The notes below the pieces were generated by a model that did not search any database, was not told the DNA's origin, and saw only the letters and a program-made list of their open reading frames with translations. Both the position numbers and the translations under genes were made by a program. From Mangifera indica (Eukaryota; Streptophyta; Magnoliopsida; Sapindales; Anacardiaceae), in the NCBI RefSeq assembly GCF_011075055.1, contig NC_058154.1, positions 12,346,475 through 12,410,474 on the forward strand: a stretch of DNA of 64,000 bases, given 5' to 3'. Of the stretch, positions 11,301-22,775 are shown one piece after another; within the stretch, counting starts at the first letter, position 1; the number at the start of each line of letters is the position of its first letter.

Positions 11301-12555
11301 GTGAAGGTACTTGTTGACTTCCTGTTTCACAGATTGATACATATTCTTGTCCTTTTTCTGATTGTTAGGGTGCTTTCTATAAGTCCTGCCAAGTTTTACA
11401 AATCTTGTTTCTTAAGGTTCAAAATTTTAAAGCTGCTCAATCATTTTCCATTGCAGTTTGATGATACTGAAGTTATTAGCTTCCTTCTTTCAACAGAAAT
11501 TATTCCACTCTGCCTGCGCACCATGGAGATGGGCAGTGAATTGTCAAAAACAGTTGAGTGTACTGATTCTATAGTTTCTTTTTTCTTCTGAGAATATTTG
11601 TCTTGTTCTTTCTGTTTTGTCTATGATTCGTGTGGAAAAGCTAAGTATGATGATTTTGCTTACCACCTTCACTTGAAGGTGAAATGGATAGCTGGCTTAG
11701 TTGCTTTTAGTTATTGTCCGAAGATAGCCAATTAGGATCTCTTCACATTTTTTCCTCTTTTAACTTCATTGTTAATCTGTATTCAGCTACTCCTTTATCT
11801 AGGTTTCCCTCTCCTTAATTCAAAAGGAAGCGGGTTGTTTATCAATGCTTGACTAAAATATTTTTTGATGGCAGGTTGCTACATTTATTGTCCAGAAAAT
11901 CTTGTTGGATGATGTGGGCTTGGATTATATTTGTACTACAGCAGAGAGGTTCTTTGCAGTGGGACGAGTTTTAGGTAACATGGTTGCAGCACTTGCTGAG
12001 CAACCCTCATCGCGGCTGTTGAAACATATTATTCGATGTTATCTCCGACTCTCTGACAACCCAAGGTTGATTAGATATCTTATGAAGTGCTAGTGCCCAA
12101 ATATCGCTCAGCCATTCATCATTCATCATTTGTCATTCTTCTTGTTATACCTACTTCTCAGGTTCATGCTCACCATAGATAATGTTCTTTGGCCTTTTTG
12201 TTTCAGGGCTTGTGACGCATTGAGAAGTTGCCTCCCAGACATGTTAAGAGATGCCACCTTCAGTACTTGCCTTAGAGTAAGTACTCTGTGTTATCTTGCC
12301 TTGCCCACTTCAGTGATGGGGTCTATGTTGATTGTTGCTTGACATTGATCCTTATAGACTCACAGTAATCTATTGCCTTTCACTTCTCTGCATTGGTCAC
12401 TTCGTTGGTCGATTCCCAGTTTACTGAACTCTATGAAATGAATACAGGAAGATCCAACTACAAGGAGGTGGCTGCAACAGTTGCTTCACAATGTGGGAGT
12501 CAATCGAGTTCCAGCACTTCAAGCCGGAGGATTCGATCATATGCTGGTGAACTGA
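8323..12555 (+). CDS. CNOT9: CCR4-NOT complex subunit 9 (CNOT9/CAF40/RCD1-like)
   Basis: The armadillo-fold subunit of the CCR4-NOT deadenylase, which shortens mRNA poly(A) tails in the cytoplasm. Exons: 8323-8517, 9552-9623 (2a) or 9662-9733 (2b), 10256-10345, 10832-10874, 11200-11306, 11457-11552, 11875-12065, 12207-12276, 12448-12555. With one exon 2 the product is 323 aa, about the family length, and every junction keeps frame. An Ala-rich N-terminus (residues 25-30) is followed by the conserved core with [67 protein letters not shown] and a WLQQLL C-terminus. Exon 2 exists in two tandem versions listed separately. Exon 6 begins FDDTEV where I recall V. Intron 3 contains an 80-bp tandem repeat. 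Identity is certain; which exon 2 is used, and when, is unknown. Confidence 0.96.
9005..9174. mobile_element. 170-bp MITE in CNOT9 intron 1
   Basis: The element starts AATAAAACTATTTGCAC. Its right end in reverse complement is GAGTAAAACTATGTACAC, giving clear terminal inverted repeats. The core has GAATTAAAAATAAAGTAATA and TTCAATCATATTTTGA. At 170 bp it equals the copy at 43011-43180. Confidence 0.65.
9552..9623 (+). other. CNOT9: CNOT9 alternative exon 2a (NKELFQ...FVW version)
   Basis: 72 nt, 24 codons, in phase with exons 1 and 3. It is flanked by TTTTTTAG and CAG|GTATGC. It encodes [20 protein letters not shown] followed by ALIQ. It differs from exon 2b at five residues (N/K, K/R, F/L, V/L, I/L), all conservative, and at five codons silently. 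There is no stop or frameshift. It is the version less like the family consensus [16 protein letters not shown]. Confidence 0.85.
9662..9733 (+). other. CNOT9: CNOT9 alternative exon 2b (KRELFQ...LLW version)
   Basis: 72 nt, in phase with exons 1 and 3, flanked by TATTTTTAG and CAG|GTATGC. It encodes [20 protein letters not shown] followed by ALLQ, which matches the usual CNOT9 sequence. It begins 38 nt after exon 2a ends, and its branch-point-like CTAAT sits within the first ten bases after the exon 2a donor. Confidence 0.88.
10363..10522 (+). repeat. 80-bp tandem duplication in CNOT9 intron 3
   Basis: Two adjacent 80-base units (10363-10442 and 10443-10522) both start TAAGCATTCCTCTATTAA and end GGGAGCCTGGAGGT, with several substitutions between them. 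Intronic and non-coding. Confidence 0.85.
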
Positions 12556-12559
12556 ACTC

Positions 12560-14390
12560 AAAGACTGCAAATTTTCTTCCAATTTATGATCATTATCTCT
12601 TTTTTCGTTCCAAAATGGGCATCATAGGCAGAACCATATTATTTAAATCTAAGTTACCTTTGTCCATGTCAACATGCCATAGTTGAGTTTCATGTAATTA
12701 GTGATTTTATCTAAGGAGAAATGGTCTGTAAGGGGGAAAGTCAGGTGTGGTTGAAGAGGAAAAAAGCTTTCCTTGATTGATTTGTTCATAAGTGGAATGA
12801 TATTGTACTAGCCTCACTTGTTTTAGTTTCTCATGTGTAATGAGAAGTTTGCTCAAGCTTATTCCATTTAAATGAATGCATGCTCTCTATTGTTGACCGA
12901 TGTACTTGTATGCTGGGAGAAAATGGGGTAGATTTGAGTCGGGTTGAACTTGAATAAAGCTTAAGGGTATTCCATTTTAATGAACGCATGTCCTCTGTTG
13001 TTTTACTGATGTACTTGTTTGTTGTGAGTAAATAAGATGGATTCGAGTAGGGTTAAATTTGAATACAACTTAGGCTTGAACTTATCAAAATAGTGACTTC
13101 AACTCCTGATCAGTTTATATAGGGATAGTTTAGTTTGTATTTTTCACTATCACATGTGGCTCTACTCTTGAAGCAACTCTTTGCCCATGATCTCGATACG
13201 AAATTAATACGTACGCTTTGTTCATGTTGTTGTCTATGTTACTATGATTGCACTTTCAGCTGAAACTCCTCCGCTCAATATGTACATGCCCTCGCGCACA
13301 TCGCCAAGTTTACACGGCCAAAGGGACAGCCACACCTCACCCCATGTGCAATGTCCACATGTGCTTGTGTCGATTTCGCACCTCCCAACGTACGCCTCTA
13401 CTGGCGTACCTTTACCCTTTCCCTTATTGTGATTTAAAAATATTTTTAGCCATAAAAATAGTTAACAGCGTAGAAGGTTTTCTTGTGATAATTAATTAAT
13501 TATTGATATCTTTTTTTATTCTCCGTTCTATTAATTTTTTTTAATTATTTTTTTGAATAATACATTTTGGGTTCCTTCGTAATATTTTGTATTCCCGTAA
13601 TATTAATTCATCATTAATCAAATATTAATTAATGGGTAATGTCTTTTGGTTCCTATTACATTAATTCTTGTAAAATAAATTAAATAGTGATAGTCCGTGT
13701 TGGTAACCCACAAGTTTAACACGATTGATAATTTTGTGAATTATACCATCCCTGAGTCATGTCAAAAATAAAGGGTTTGAACTACGCCGTTAGGGCATAA
13801 ATCAACCCAAACCACTATTATGTCTAACTATTTAAAAAAATAGAAGATTTTTTGTGTGGTGACACCAACAAACTCTAAAAGAGTTAGAGATTGAACTTTT
13901 CAACTCATTCAAACCAAATATGAATTTTTATTCAAGAGAATCCATCTCAATAAGTCTGACTTTTTGAATATTTTGGAAAAAAAAAATTAATTGCATTTAT
14001 ACTTAAGTACTTGAAAAATTATTATTATTTTCTAACAAAAAATATTATCCAAATCGGATTATTATATTTAGGATTAAATTAATTATATTGAATAGAATAA
14101 ATTTCGAATCTAATAATTAATCTTTCAACTATTAAATTAAAAAATTAATCTTAATATATTATGAGAAGATACTTGAATTTACCTCCTTTTTATTACTCAA
14201 ATTATTTCGGACCAAAAAAATTATTATTCATTTTTACACGTGGGGGGATTTTGGAAAGTACTGAATCCATCACAAAAGTAAACTGTCCTAATTCCGCAAC
14301 ACCTGCTGTTGAATTATCAGCCCTATCGCCGACTCTTTTCATCGCTTCAATTCCTCCAAACCCTCTAAACTTCACTTCACAAATTCACCA
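12560..14390. other. CNOT9 3' flank and RTL2 upstream region
   Basis: The first about 300 bases are probable CNOT9 3' UTR. From about 13,390 the sequence is related to 18,105-19,410 (shared TATTTTTAGCAATAAAAAT-like and ATAATTAATTAATTATTGAT words), marking the left part of the RTL2 duplication unit. The ORFs at 13244-13499 and 14161-14466 show no family and are not supported. ACACGTGG at 14236-14243 is a G-box-like motif conserved in the second copy. Confidence 0.55.
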
Positions 14391-14399
14391 CCGGAAGCT

Positions 14400-16222
14400 A
14401 TGCACCCAGAGTTTTCCGATATACCCACTCGCGGTTGTGCGAGCGTCATCGACGACGCAATGGTAGTGAGGGCAGCGTCTCCGCCGTCTTCGGAGATGGA
14501 GATTTCAGTGTATTGTGTGGAGAAAATCTTGAATTACAGTTTTAAAAACAAGCGACTTCTAGAAGAAGCATTGACGCACTCTTCGTACCCTGGTGCGGCG
14601 TCGTATCAGCGGCTGGAGTTTGTCGGCGACGCGGCGTTGGGACTTGCATTCTCTAATTACATCTTTTTAGTTTATCCAAGGCTTGATCCAGGACAGCTAT
14701 CGCTCATACGGTCTGCCAATATAAGCACTGAGAAACTGGCACGAGTGGCTGTCAGACACGGGCTGTATCGGTTCATGAGACATAACGCGGCTTCTGCTCT
14801 TGATGATAAAGTACTGGGTTCTCTTTTGTTTGTTGAAGACAATGAAACATAAAAAAGTAGTTTTTAATGGAAATCCTTTGTTGCTTTCTGGGAAAAGGGG
14901 ATTTTTCTTGTGTTTTGAAAGTGTTTTCATTGCTTTGGAAAGTGGGATTATGCTTTTTTTCTTTTTTCATTTTTTCCTGTTTTTGATGTGATTTAGTTTA
15001 TGTTATATAGGTGAAGGAATTTGCTGAAGCTGTTAGTCAAGAAGAAGACAATGCAGCTGTGTATGGTGGATCAATGAAAGCGCCAAAGGTTCTTGCTGAC
15101 ATTGTTGAATCTATCGCAGCTGCGATCTATGTTGATGTTGATTTTGATCTCCAAAAATTATGGGTGGTGTGTATAAATATTTAATTTTTCATTTATAATT
15201 TATGTTTTGTTTATGGCTTAGATATATAAGAGTATTTTCTTTTTCAAAATGTAATTAGATTATTCGGGGTCTTATGGAGCCTATCATAACCCTGGAAGAC
15301 CTGAAACAAAAGCCACAACCGGTTACACTTTTGTTTGAGCTTTGCCAGAAGCAAGGAAAGCAAGTTGATATCAAGTACTGGAGAAAGAAGGACAAAAACA
15401 TTGCCAGTGTATATGTTGATGGTGAGTTTGTTGCCTCAAGTTCTTCAGAGCAGAAGGAAATCGCGAAGCTTAATGCTGCAAGGGAAGCTCTGCACAAGTT
15501 ATTGCAGTTTATGCCGGTAGATAATGGTGGGATGATTGAAATTTATAATGATGTTGATGGTAAATTGGAGATCGGAGCTAAACAGAAGTTACATGAAATC
15601 TGCAGCAAAAAGAAGTGGCCAAAACCAACCTACCAGTATGAAATTTGACTTCATTTGGAATCAAAGCTACATATGAATATGTTTTGGCATCTGTTTTTCT
15701 TCTTCCAGATGATTTCATCCTTTACTGACATAATTGCATCTTCATTTGATTGTGCTCCATGCCTAAATGCTTCATGAATTATATAACATATAATCAATTT
15801 CTGGGTTTGATTGAATTGTATGTTGAGATGTGTCTAAAATCATATATATCAGTAGAACATTTTTTTTTTCATGGAATCTAGTGGGAAAGGTCCAAACTTA
15901 TTGTAATTTGATATGTTGTTTCAGTTAAACACAATCTGAATCCGATAGGTCACGCATTTCGCCTTTTTTAAAGGATTAGTTCCATTTGTTCCCTTATGTT
16001 ATGTTCCTTTAGTTTACTTTCTTTTTCTTCTGCTTTGAACTTTGCAGAACTGAGAAAGATGAAGGTCCTTCACATGACAAGAAATTCATATGTTCTGTCA
16101 AAATTCCAACTGCAGATGGTACACTTTATATCACTGGAGCTGAGAAGTCGAGAGTAAGGGATGCAGAGAACTCCGCAGCTGCCATGATGATCGGCGCCTT
16201 ATATGAGTCTAATTATATTTGA
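14400..16222 (+). CDS. RTL2: RNase III-like protein with two dsRNA-binding domains, copy 1
   Basis: Exons 14400-14810, 15011-15166, 15259-15635 and 16048-16222 give 372 aa with all junctions in frame. Residues about 35-180 form one RNase III domain. The signature RLEFVGDAALG supplies the acidic residues E73 and D77, and LADIVESIAAAIY supplies D167 and E170, so all four metal-binding positions are present. Two double-stranded-RNA-binding-like segments follow, at about 205-270 (QKQGKQVDIKYW...LNAAREALHKL) and about 305-368 (AKQKLHEICSKKKW...ENSAAAMM). This is the plan of Arabidopsis RTL2, which cleaves structured precursor RNAs in the nucleus. The start is the first ATG in the conserved leader. 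A near-identical paralogue lies 5 kb downstream. RTL2 is the best match, but another RTL class cannot be excluded. Confidence 0.9.
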
Positions 16223-16229
16223 TGCTATT

Positions 16230-17380
16230 GATCCGTAATAAATTATATCATGTGCTGTTTTTCTGATGGATTTCTGCCATTTGATCCGTAATAACTTGTA
16301 CAGCCATGAGTTATATGTAAATAGCTGTTTTCAGTGTTCTTTTGTGTGCCATAATCCTGTAAACTTTGCTTATATCACCTGATGTTTAATTCTACTATTT
16401 CATTTCTATTATTTTTTTAAATTATCATACAACCATTAATTAACAAAAATAAAAAATATTTTTTTAAATTTCTAAATCATTATGGGACATTTTATTTTCC
16501 TTTTTTATCGCTGTTACTTTTTCATTCTCTCTTCCTGTAGGTTGTAGTGTCTTTATCGTATAATTGTTTATTAATAGATAAATTATAATTTTTAAACTTA
16601 TTAAGACTTTTCTTTGAATTTTTTAAGAGGTTATTGAAAATTTAAAGAGAAAAAATTTTGGGATCAAAAGTTAAATTGTAATTTTTTAAAAATATTTAAT
16701 TTAATAAAAAATCTTTTGTATTTTTTTAAATCAATTGTGATTAGTGTGCGGTAGTTCGTTTTTTGAAATATAATAAATTTTCAACAAAAAATTATTATTT
16801 ATATAAAAAATTGTCTATCAATTATTTCTAACCCCAAAAAAATTTATGGTAATATTTATCTTTTGCTTATCAGGGGGTGGTTATGTTTTTTAAATTTTGT
16901 AGGTGGGTTTTTGAAAATAGGTTAAATTTCAAGTGGGAGATAGTTGGAGCTTTGAAAAAAGTGGAGATGGGGACGAAAATTATCGTCATCACCGAAAAAG
17001 AAAGAAAAAAAATTTTTAAGAATTAAAAAAAAAATTATTTTTTAAAATTAAGATTAGTAAAATGTTAATTTTTGAAATTAAAAAAATAAAATTATATATT
17101 TTTAATATAAAAATAAAATAATAATTTTATTTCACCTTTTAATAAAAAATCTTAATAAAAATTAATTTTATAAATGAGTGTTTCGATTTTTTTTAAATTC
17201 TACCGTTTTTTGTGTGGACTAAACTTGGGGGAGAAATAAGTCTTTTGGCCTTATGTGAACTGCTCATGGAGCCAACAAATTACAAAGCGCCAGGTATTAA
17301 TAATACAGAGAGACCTGTGTCTCCGTTACCACTTTTGCCTAGTAAACTTTTTAGAAACAATGAGTGAAGAAGTTATCAGC
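16230..17380. other. Spacer between the RTL2 copies, AT-rich
   Basis: RTL2 copy 1 3' UTR runs to about 16,395, where similarity with copy 2 stops (ATAATCCTGTAAACTT is shared). The rest is AT-rich with runs of T and A. A GAAATAAGTCTTTTGGCC motif at about 17,233-17,250 resembles one end of the MULE-type MITE at 53993-54573. No gene seen. Confidence 0.5.
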
Positions 17381-17388
17381 TCCGGAGG

Positions 17389-17726
17389 TAGGGCTGGATT
17401 CGAACCGAGCCAGCTCGAGCTCGAGCTCGAGCTCGGCTCGGCTCGGTTTGAGCCCAAAATGAGTTGGGCTCTGCTCGGCTCGATCGAGCTCGAGCCGAGC
17501 CTGAGCTGGCTCGGTATATTTTTTTAAAATTTTTTTATACAAAACGACGTCGTTTTGATCTCCATATATACACAAAACGATGTCATTTTGATATGAAAAA
17601 TGAGCCGTTACCTAGCCGAACTCGAGCCGAGCCGAATCCGGCTCGAGTCGAGCTCGAGCCGAACTCGAGCCGGCCATTAAAAAACCGAGCCGAGCCCGAG
17701 CTCGGCTCGGCTCGAATCCAGCCCTA
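17389..17726. mobile_element. Near-intact hAT-like MITE with long GAGCTCGAGC palindromic arms
   Basis: 338 bp with perfect terminal inverted repeats (TAGGGCTGGATTCGA and its complement). They are flanked by 8-bp target-site duplications TCCGGAGG (17381-17388) and TCTGGAGG (17727-17734), 7 of 8 identical. Eight-base duplications and TAGGG ends fit the hAT superfamily. The arms consist of GAGCTCGAGC and GGCTCGGCTCG words around an AT-rich centre with AACGACGTCGTTTT. It can fold into a long hairpin. It encodes nothing: the Glu/Leu-rich ORFs on both strands (17255-17793) arise from the repeat. Confidence 0.82.
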
Positions 17727-17734
17727 TCTGGAGG

Positions 17735-19410
17735 GACCATGGATCCCACTCCTGCTGCAAGGTGTGCTTAATTCCCCATTTTATTCTTCTTAATTTAGGT
17801 TTTTACTACTTTTTTTGAAATTAGGGTTGTTCTTTATCTGCTCTCTGTTGATTCGTTTAATGTGTGTTAGGGTTTTGGAAATTTTGTTGTTGAACTTGTG
17901 ATTTCAGCTCTTTTTGATTGCTGGGATTCTCGAAGCCAACTCAATGGCTGTTTTATGTTTCAACTCTGAAAATCACTTCTCCTCTTTCTTTAAGATTGGA
18001 TCCCAAAAGGCCAATGCTTTTGGTTTCCTTCTAGATCATAAACTATACAAAATTAACTCAAAATCTTTTTTTGTTTTTTAACTGAAGTGGGCCGAAACTT
18101 AAGATTCGACTACCCTCCGTAGGCCTACCTCTACCCTTATTGCGGTTATAGCCGTTTAGGACACAAATATAGTGAAAGAAAAAGTTTATATTATTTGATT
18201 TAGAAATATTTTTAGCAATAAAAATAATTAACAATGTAAAAGTGTCACTAATTGAAAGAAAAAGTTAAAAAAAAAAATCATTTCTCAATTGAGGATTAGG
18301 GTGATTTTCAGTCAAGCTAAGCTTGAATAAGTATCAGTTTAAGTCCAACTTGAATCTGAAACATTAGCTCGAGCTTAAACTTGAACAAACTTAGATAATG
18401 AACAACGATACAAAAAAGAAGAAGTCATCAATAGACATGGCAGTAGGTTGTGTCCAGTCAGCTTCGGTGTGATCCACTGTGTGAGGCTAGGCCGGCCTGC
18501 TAAGGGCTCATTGCACAACCCAAGGCCCTTGGGTCATGCCTTAGCAGGGTGATTCGCTGAATTATTTTTTTTTTTTTCAATTTTCTATATATTTTGTGGT
18601 AATGACTTTTGGATTCACTATGATAATTAATTAATTATTGATGTCTTTTTGGGTGTTCTATTATTTTAATTTATATTTTTTTCAATTTTTAATTATTTTT
18701 TAGATAATGCATTGCAGTTCCCCATCATAGTAATTCATTATTAATCATTTGGGTTAATTAATATTTAATGTCTTTTGGGTTTTCCATAATATTAATTTTC
18801 TTTCTTTTTATTAAATTGTATAATGATGGCCATGCTTGAGTTGGCCTGCGGTTTAAACTTCACAGCTTGAGTATGACAGGCCTATAACATGACACTTTTG
18901 CGAGTCATGTTAAAACAGGGGACTTGGCCCGTGGGTTCACCGAACCCCCTGCCATGCCTATCCATCGGAAATGAAAAAAAATCATAAAAATAAAGAAGCC
19001 TTTTGGTGCGGCGGCACCAACAAACCGTAAAAGATTAGAGCGGGAGTTTCAACTCACTCAAACCAAATAAGGATCTAAGCTCAAGACAACTTAGCTCGAA
19101 TCTACCTCAATAGTCAATTTTTTGAATATTTTGGAAAAAGATTAACTACATTTATTTGTAAATATCTGAAAACTATTATTCATTACTACACGTGGTTGAA
19201 TTTTGGAAAGTACAGAACAGGACCAAATCCATCACAATATTAAACTGTCTTAATTCCATTTTGACCCTCCGCCACACGTGCAATTGACATATCAGCTACT
19301 ATCTCGCACGTGTGTACTGACTTCATAAGTCATTCTCACACTATCCCCCATGCATCGACTCTTTTCATTGCTTCAAATCCTCCAAACCCTCAAAACTTCA
19401 TTTCACAAAT
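17735..19410. other. Spacer and upstream region of RTL2 copy 2
   Basis: No gene seen. From about 18,105 it resembles the upstream region of copy 1. It contains the inverted-repeat element 18432-18960 and three ACGTG motifs near the gene: ACACGTGG at 19188-19195, CACGTG at 19275-19280 and CACGTG at 19307-19312. Confidence 0.5.
18432..18960. mobile_element. Putative TIR element with TAGACATGGCAG ends
   Basis: The left end is TAGACATGGCAGTAGG, and the right end in reverse complement is TAGGCATGGCAGGGGG. Subterminal GGCCTGC, GGCCCTTGGG and GGGGACTTGGCCCGTGGG words are GC-rich against an AT-rich interior. Possible 8-bp flanking duplications match poorly (4 of 8), so its superfamily is uncertain, though the ends resemble hAT-type MITEs. 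Confidence 0.45.
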
Positions 19411-19419
19411 TCAAGAGCA

Positions 19420-21276
19420 ATGAACCCAGAGTTTCTCAACATACTGACGTGCGGTTATGCGAGCGTTATCGATAACACAATGGTGGTGAGGGTAGTGCCT
19501 CCCCTATCTTCAGACATGAAGATTTCAGTGAATTGTGTGGAGGAAATCTTGAATTACAGCTTCAAAAACAAGCGACTTCTAGAAGAAGCATTGACGCACT
19601 CTTCGTACCCTGATGCGGTGTCATATCAACGATTGGAGTTTATCGGTGATGCGGTGTTGGGACTTGCTTTTTCTAATTATGTCTTCTTGGTTTATCCAAC
19701 GCTTGATCCGGGACAGTTGTCACTCATACGCTCTGCCAACATAAGTACTGAGAAACTTGCACGCGTGGCTGTAAGACACGGGTTGTATCAGTTCATGAGA
19801 CATCATGCAGGTTCTGCTCTTGAGGATAAGGTACCAGGTTTAGTTTGGTTTTTAAAGACAATTAAACATTTAAAAAAAAAAAAAAATTGTCCTGAAAGTG
19901 GAGTTTTTAATTTCTTCATTAAGGAAGCATGAAAAAATGGAAATCCTTTGTTGCTTTCTGGCAAAAGGGGATTTTGCTTGTGTTATGAAAGTGTTTCCAT
20001 TATTTTCGAAAGTGGGATTATGCTTTTTTTTTTTTCTTTGTGTGTTTCATTGTATGTTATATAGGTGAAGGAATTTGCTGAAGCTGTTAGTCAAGAAGAA
20101 GACAATGCAGCTGTGTATGGTGGATCAATGAAAGCGCCAAAGGTTCTTGCTGACATTGTTGAATCTATAGCAGCTGCGATCTATGTAGATGTTCATTTTG
20201 ATCTCCAAAAATTATGGATGGTGTGTAGAAATATTTATTTTACATTTATAATTTTTATATTTTGTTTATAGTTGAGATATAAGAGTAATTTCTTTTTCAA
20301 AACGTGATCAGATTTTTCAGGGTCTTATGGAGCCTATCATAACCATGGAAGACCTGAAACAAAAGCCACAGCCGGTTACACTTTTGTTCGAGCTTTGCCA
20401 GAAGCAAGGAAAGCAAGTTGATATCAAGCACTGGAGAAAGAAGAATAAGAACATTGCCAGTGTATATGTTGATGGTGAGTTCATTGCCTCAGGGTCTTCA
20501 GAGCAGAAGGAAATCTCGAAGCTTAATGCTGCAAGGGAAGCTTTGCACAAGTTATCGCAGTCTATGCCTGTTGATAATGGTGGGATGATTGAAAATTATA
20601 ATGATGTTGATGGTAAATCAGAGATTGAAGGAGCTAAACAGAAGTTACATGAACTCTGCAGCAAAAAGAAATGGTTGAAACCAACCTACAAGTATGAAAT
20701 TCTACTTCATTTGGAATCAAAGCTGCATATGAATATGTTTTGGCATTTGTTTGTCTTCTTGCAGATGATTTCATCCTTTATTGACAAAATTGCATCTTCA
20801 TTCGATTGTGCTGCATGCATAGATCATTATGTTACATAAATTATATAACATATAATCCATTTCTGAGTTTGATTGAATTGTATGTTAAGATGTGGCTAAA
20901 ATCATATATATCAGCAGAGCATGATTTTTTTTTGGGAATCTAGTGGAAAGGTCGAAAATTATTCTAGTTTCATATGTTGTTTCAGTTATAAACACAATCT
21001 GAATCCAATAGGTCACACATTTCACTTATTTTTAGACGACTAGTAGCCTTATGTTATATTTCATTAGTTTGCTTATTTTTCTTCTACTTTGAAATTTGCA
21101 GAACTGAGAAAGAAGAAGGTCCTTCACATGACAAGAAATTCGTATGTTCAGTCAAAATTCCAACTGCAGATGGTACACTTTACATTGCAGGAGATGAGAA
21201 GTCGAGAGTAAGGGATGCAGAAAACTCTGCAGCTTCCATGATGATCCGTGCTTTATATGTGTCTAATTATGTTTGA
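19420..21276 (+). CDS. RTL2: RNase III-like protein with two dsRNA-binding domains, copy 2
   Basis: Tandem paralogue of the gene at 14400-16222 with the same four-exon structure: 19420-19830, 20065-20220, 20312-20691 and 21102-21276, giving 373 aa. Exon 3 is one codon longer (SEIEGAKQ against LEIGAKQ). The catalytic motifs are kept (RLEFIGDAVLG and LADIVESIAAAIY), as are both dsRNA-binding-like segments. All splice sites and frames are intact, so both copies look functional. Its upstream region carries two CACGTG motifs absent from copy 1, so expression may have diverged. Paralogue-specific substitutions lie mostly in the N-terminal leader and the linkers. Confidence 0.9.
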
Positions 21277-21279
21277 TTC

Positions 21280-22560
21280 AACTAATCCTAAATAAATTAT
21301 ATCATGCTCTGTTTGTCTGTTAGATTTCTGCATCTCCATTGTTAAGTTTCGTGAATTTGAATATAACATTCTTTTTACAAGGCTGTGCCATTAAATTAAA
21401 CTACCATTTGTTTTCAGGTCCCTAACTTGTTTAGCCATGAGATATGTAAATAACTGTGTTCAGCGTTCTTGTGTGTGCCATAATCCTGTAAACTTCTGGT
21501 TATATTGCCTGATGTTTAATAGGATTTAAGTCCATCTGGCAACTGGACAGTGATAGAAAGGATTCTATATTCCATACTCAGAAGAATATGACTGTTCATG
21601 TTCATTTTTCAAGCAAGTGGGATTTTTTGAGGTCTAAATCTGTGCTCTTTTAGTCCTTGATGGAAATCCCTCCATTGCTCAAAGTTGTGAAAGATGCAAC
21701 AAATTCAGATATATAGGATCACCTATCCATTTCAGGTAATTCTTCCGAGAGATTTGTCTAGGAGATCAAAGATCTCAGTGAAGTGCTCATGTTGTACTTT
21801 GGTTGAGTGCCGGTGAGAATTCCATCTCCAGTTGATAGTAACCAAAACGTATGGTTACTAGGCGTGAATTTTATGAGCTGTTCAAGCTTAGATTGGTGTT
21901 CGGCTTTGTTCAAACATTCTCACTCATGCCAGTGTTGTGGCAACTCGTTGATGATTTTTTTCTCCTTTTATGCAATTCTCCTTCGAGATGGGGACAATCC
22001 TTCTTTGGTGGACATTCTTCTTCTATAATTTCAATAATAGCAAATTCTTGTTTGGTGATTCAAACAAGTTAAATTTGACCTCAAATTGATTGGTTTGGAT
22101 TCAAATTCAATTTGAACTTAGTTATTGTTTAAATTTGATAGAGTGAATCTATCTTTATTGTATAGTAACAGTTAAATTAAAGTATGTTCGACTAAGAATT
22201 GACAACTTTTAATTAATGAAAAATTCACCATTGTTATTGACCGTTAAAGCAACCTTGGTTAGTTGGAATTAAAGTTGCAATCAAGTTGAACTGACTGTTG
22301 CTTGGTTTGAACTTGACTCAGTTAGATCTATGTAAAACTTGAGCTTGATGAACTCAAGAGTTACAGGTTTGAGCTCAAACTTATCGAGTTTAGAAACTGT
22401 AGGTTCAAGTTTGAGATGGGGAAAAAAAAAAAAAAGTGAAAAGAGAATGGGACAAAAGGAACAGAATAGTGTTAGTTTTAGGGTCACCTGTAATCCGATT
22501 AAATATTCAAGTGAAGTGAACCGTCGGATCACTATTACAACAGACAGCGAATAGGATAAA
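21280..22560. other. Convergent intergenic region between RTL2 copy 2 and the SYP5 gene
   Basis: RTL2 3' UTR similarity ends near 21,525. The ORFs at 21807-22072 have no recognisable family. 22,050-22,420 is a decayed GAGCTC/TTGAGC-type inverted-repeat element, and a run of A follows at about 22,420. No gene supported. Confidence 0.45.
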
Positions 22561-22775
22561 AGCGAGCAAACCAGGCCATACACAGCAGTGGGAATGAATA
22601 AGTTGTAATTTACAGAGTTGTTGAATGCCTAGACATTTCCAATTGGCTCACAAAGTACAAAAGAAAGCATTGAAATCAATCAAAAAAGGGTTCAAACATA
22701 CAATAGAATAAACGCCAGCAAACCAGGCCACACAGAGCAGAAGCAAAGATGCTTTGTGTTCGTTATTTTTCAGTA

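Noticed and set aside
17255..17793. Glu/Leu- and Arg/Glu/Pro-rich ORFs on both strands
   Set aside because: They translate the GAGCTCGAGC arms of the MITE at 17389-17726; reading the same palindrome in any frame gives repetitive peptides.
22564..22745. Two copies of AGCAAACCAGGCCA about 154 bases apart in the SYP5 3' flank
   Set aside because: Short, imperfect and without further structure; could be chance or a small local duplication with no supported function.
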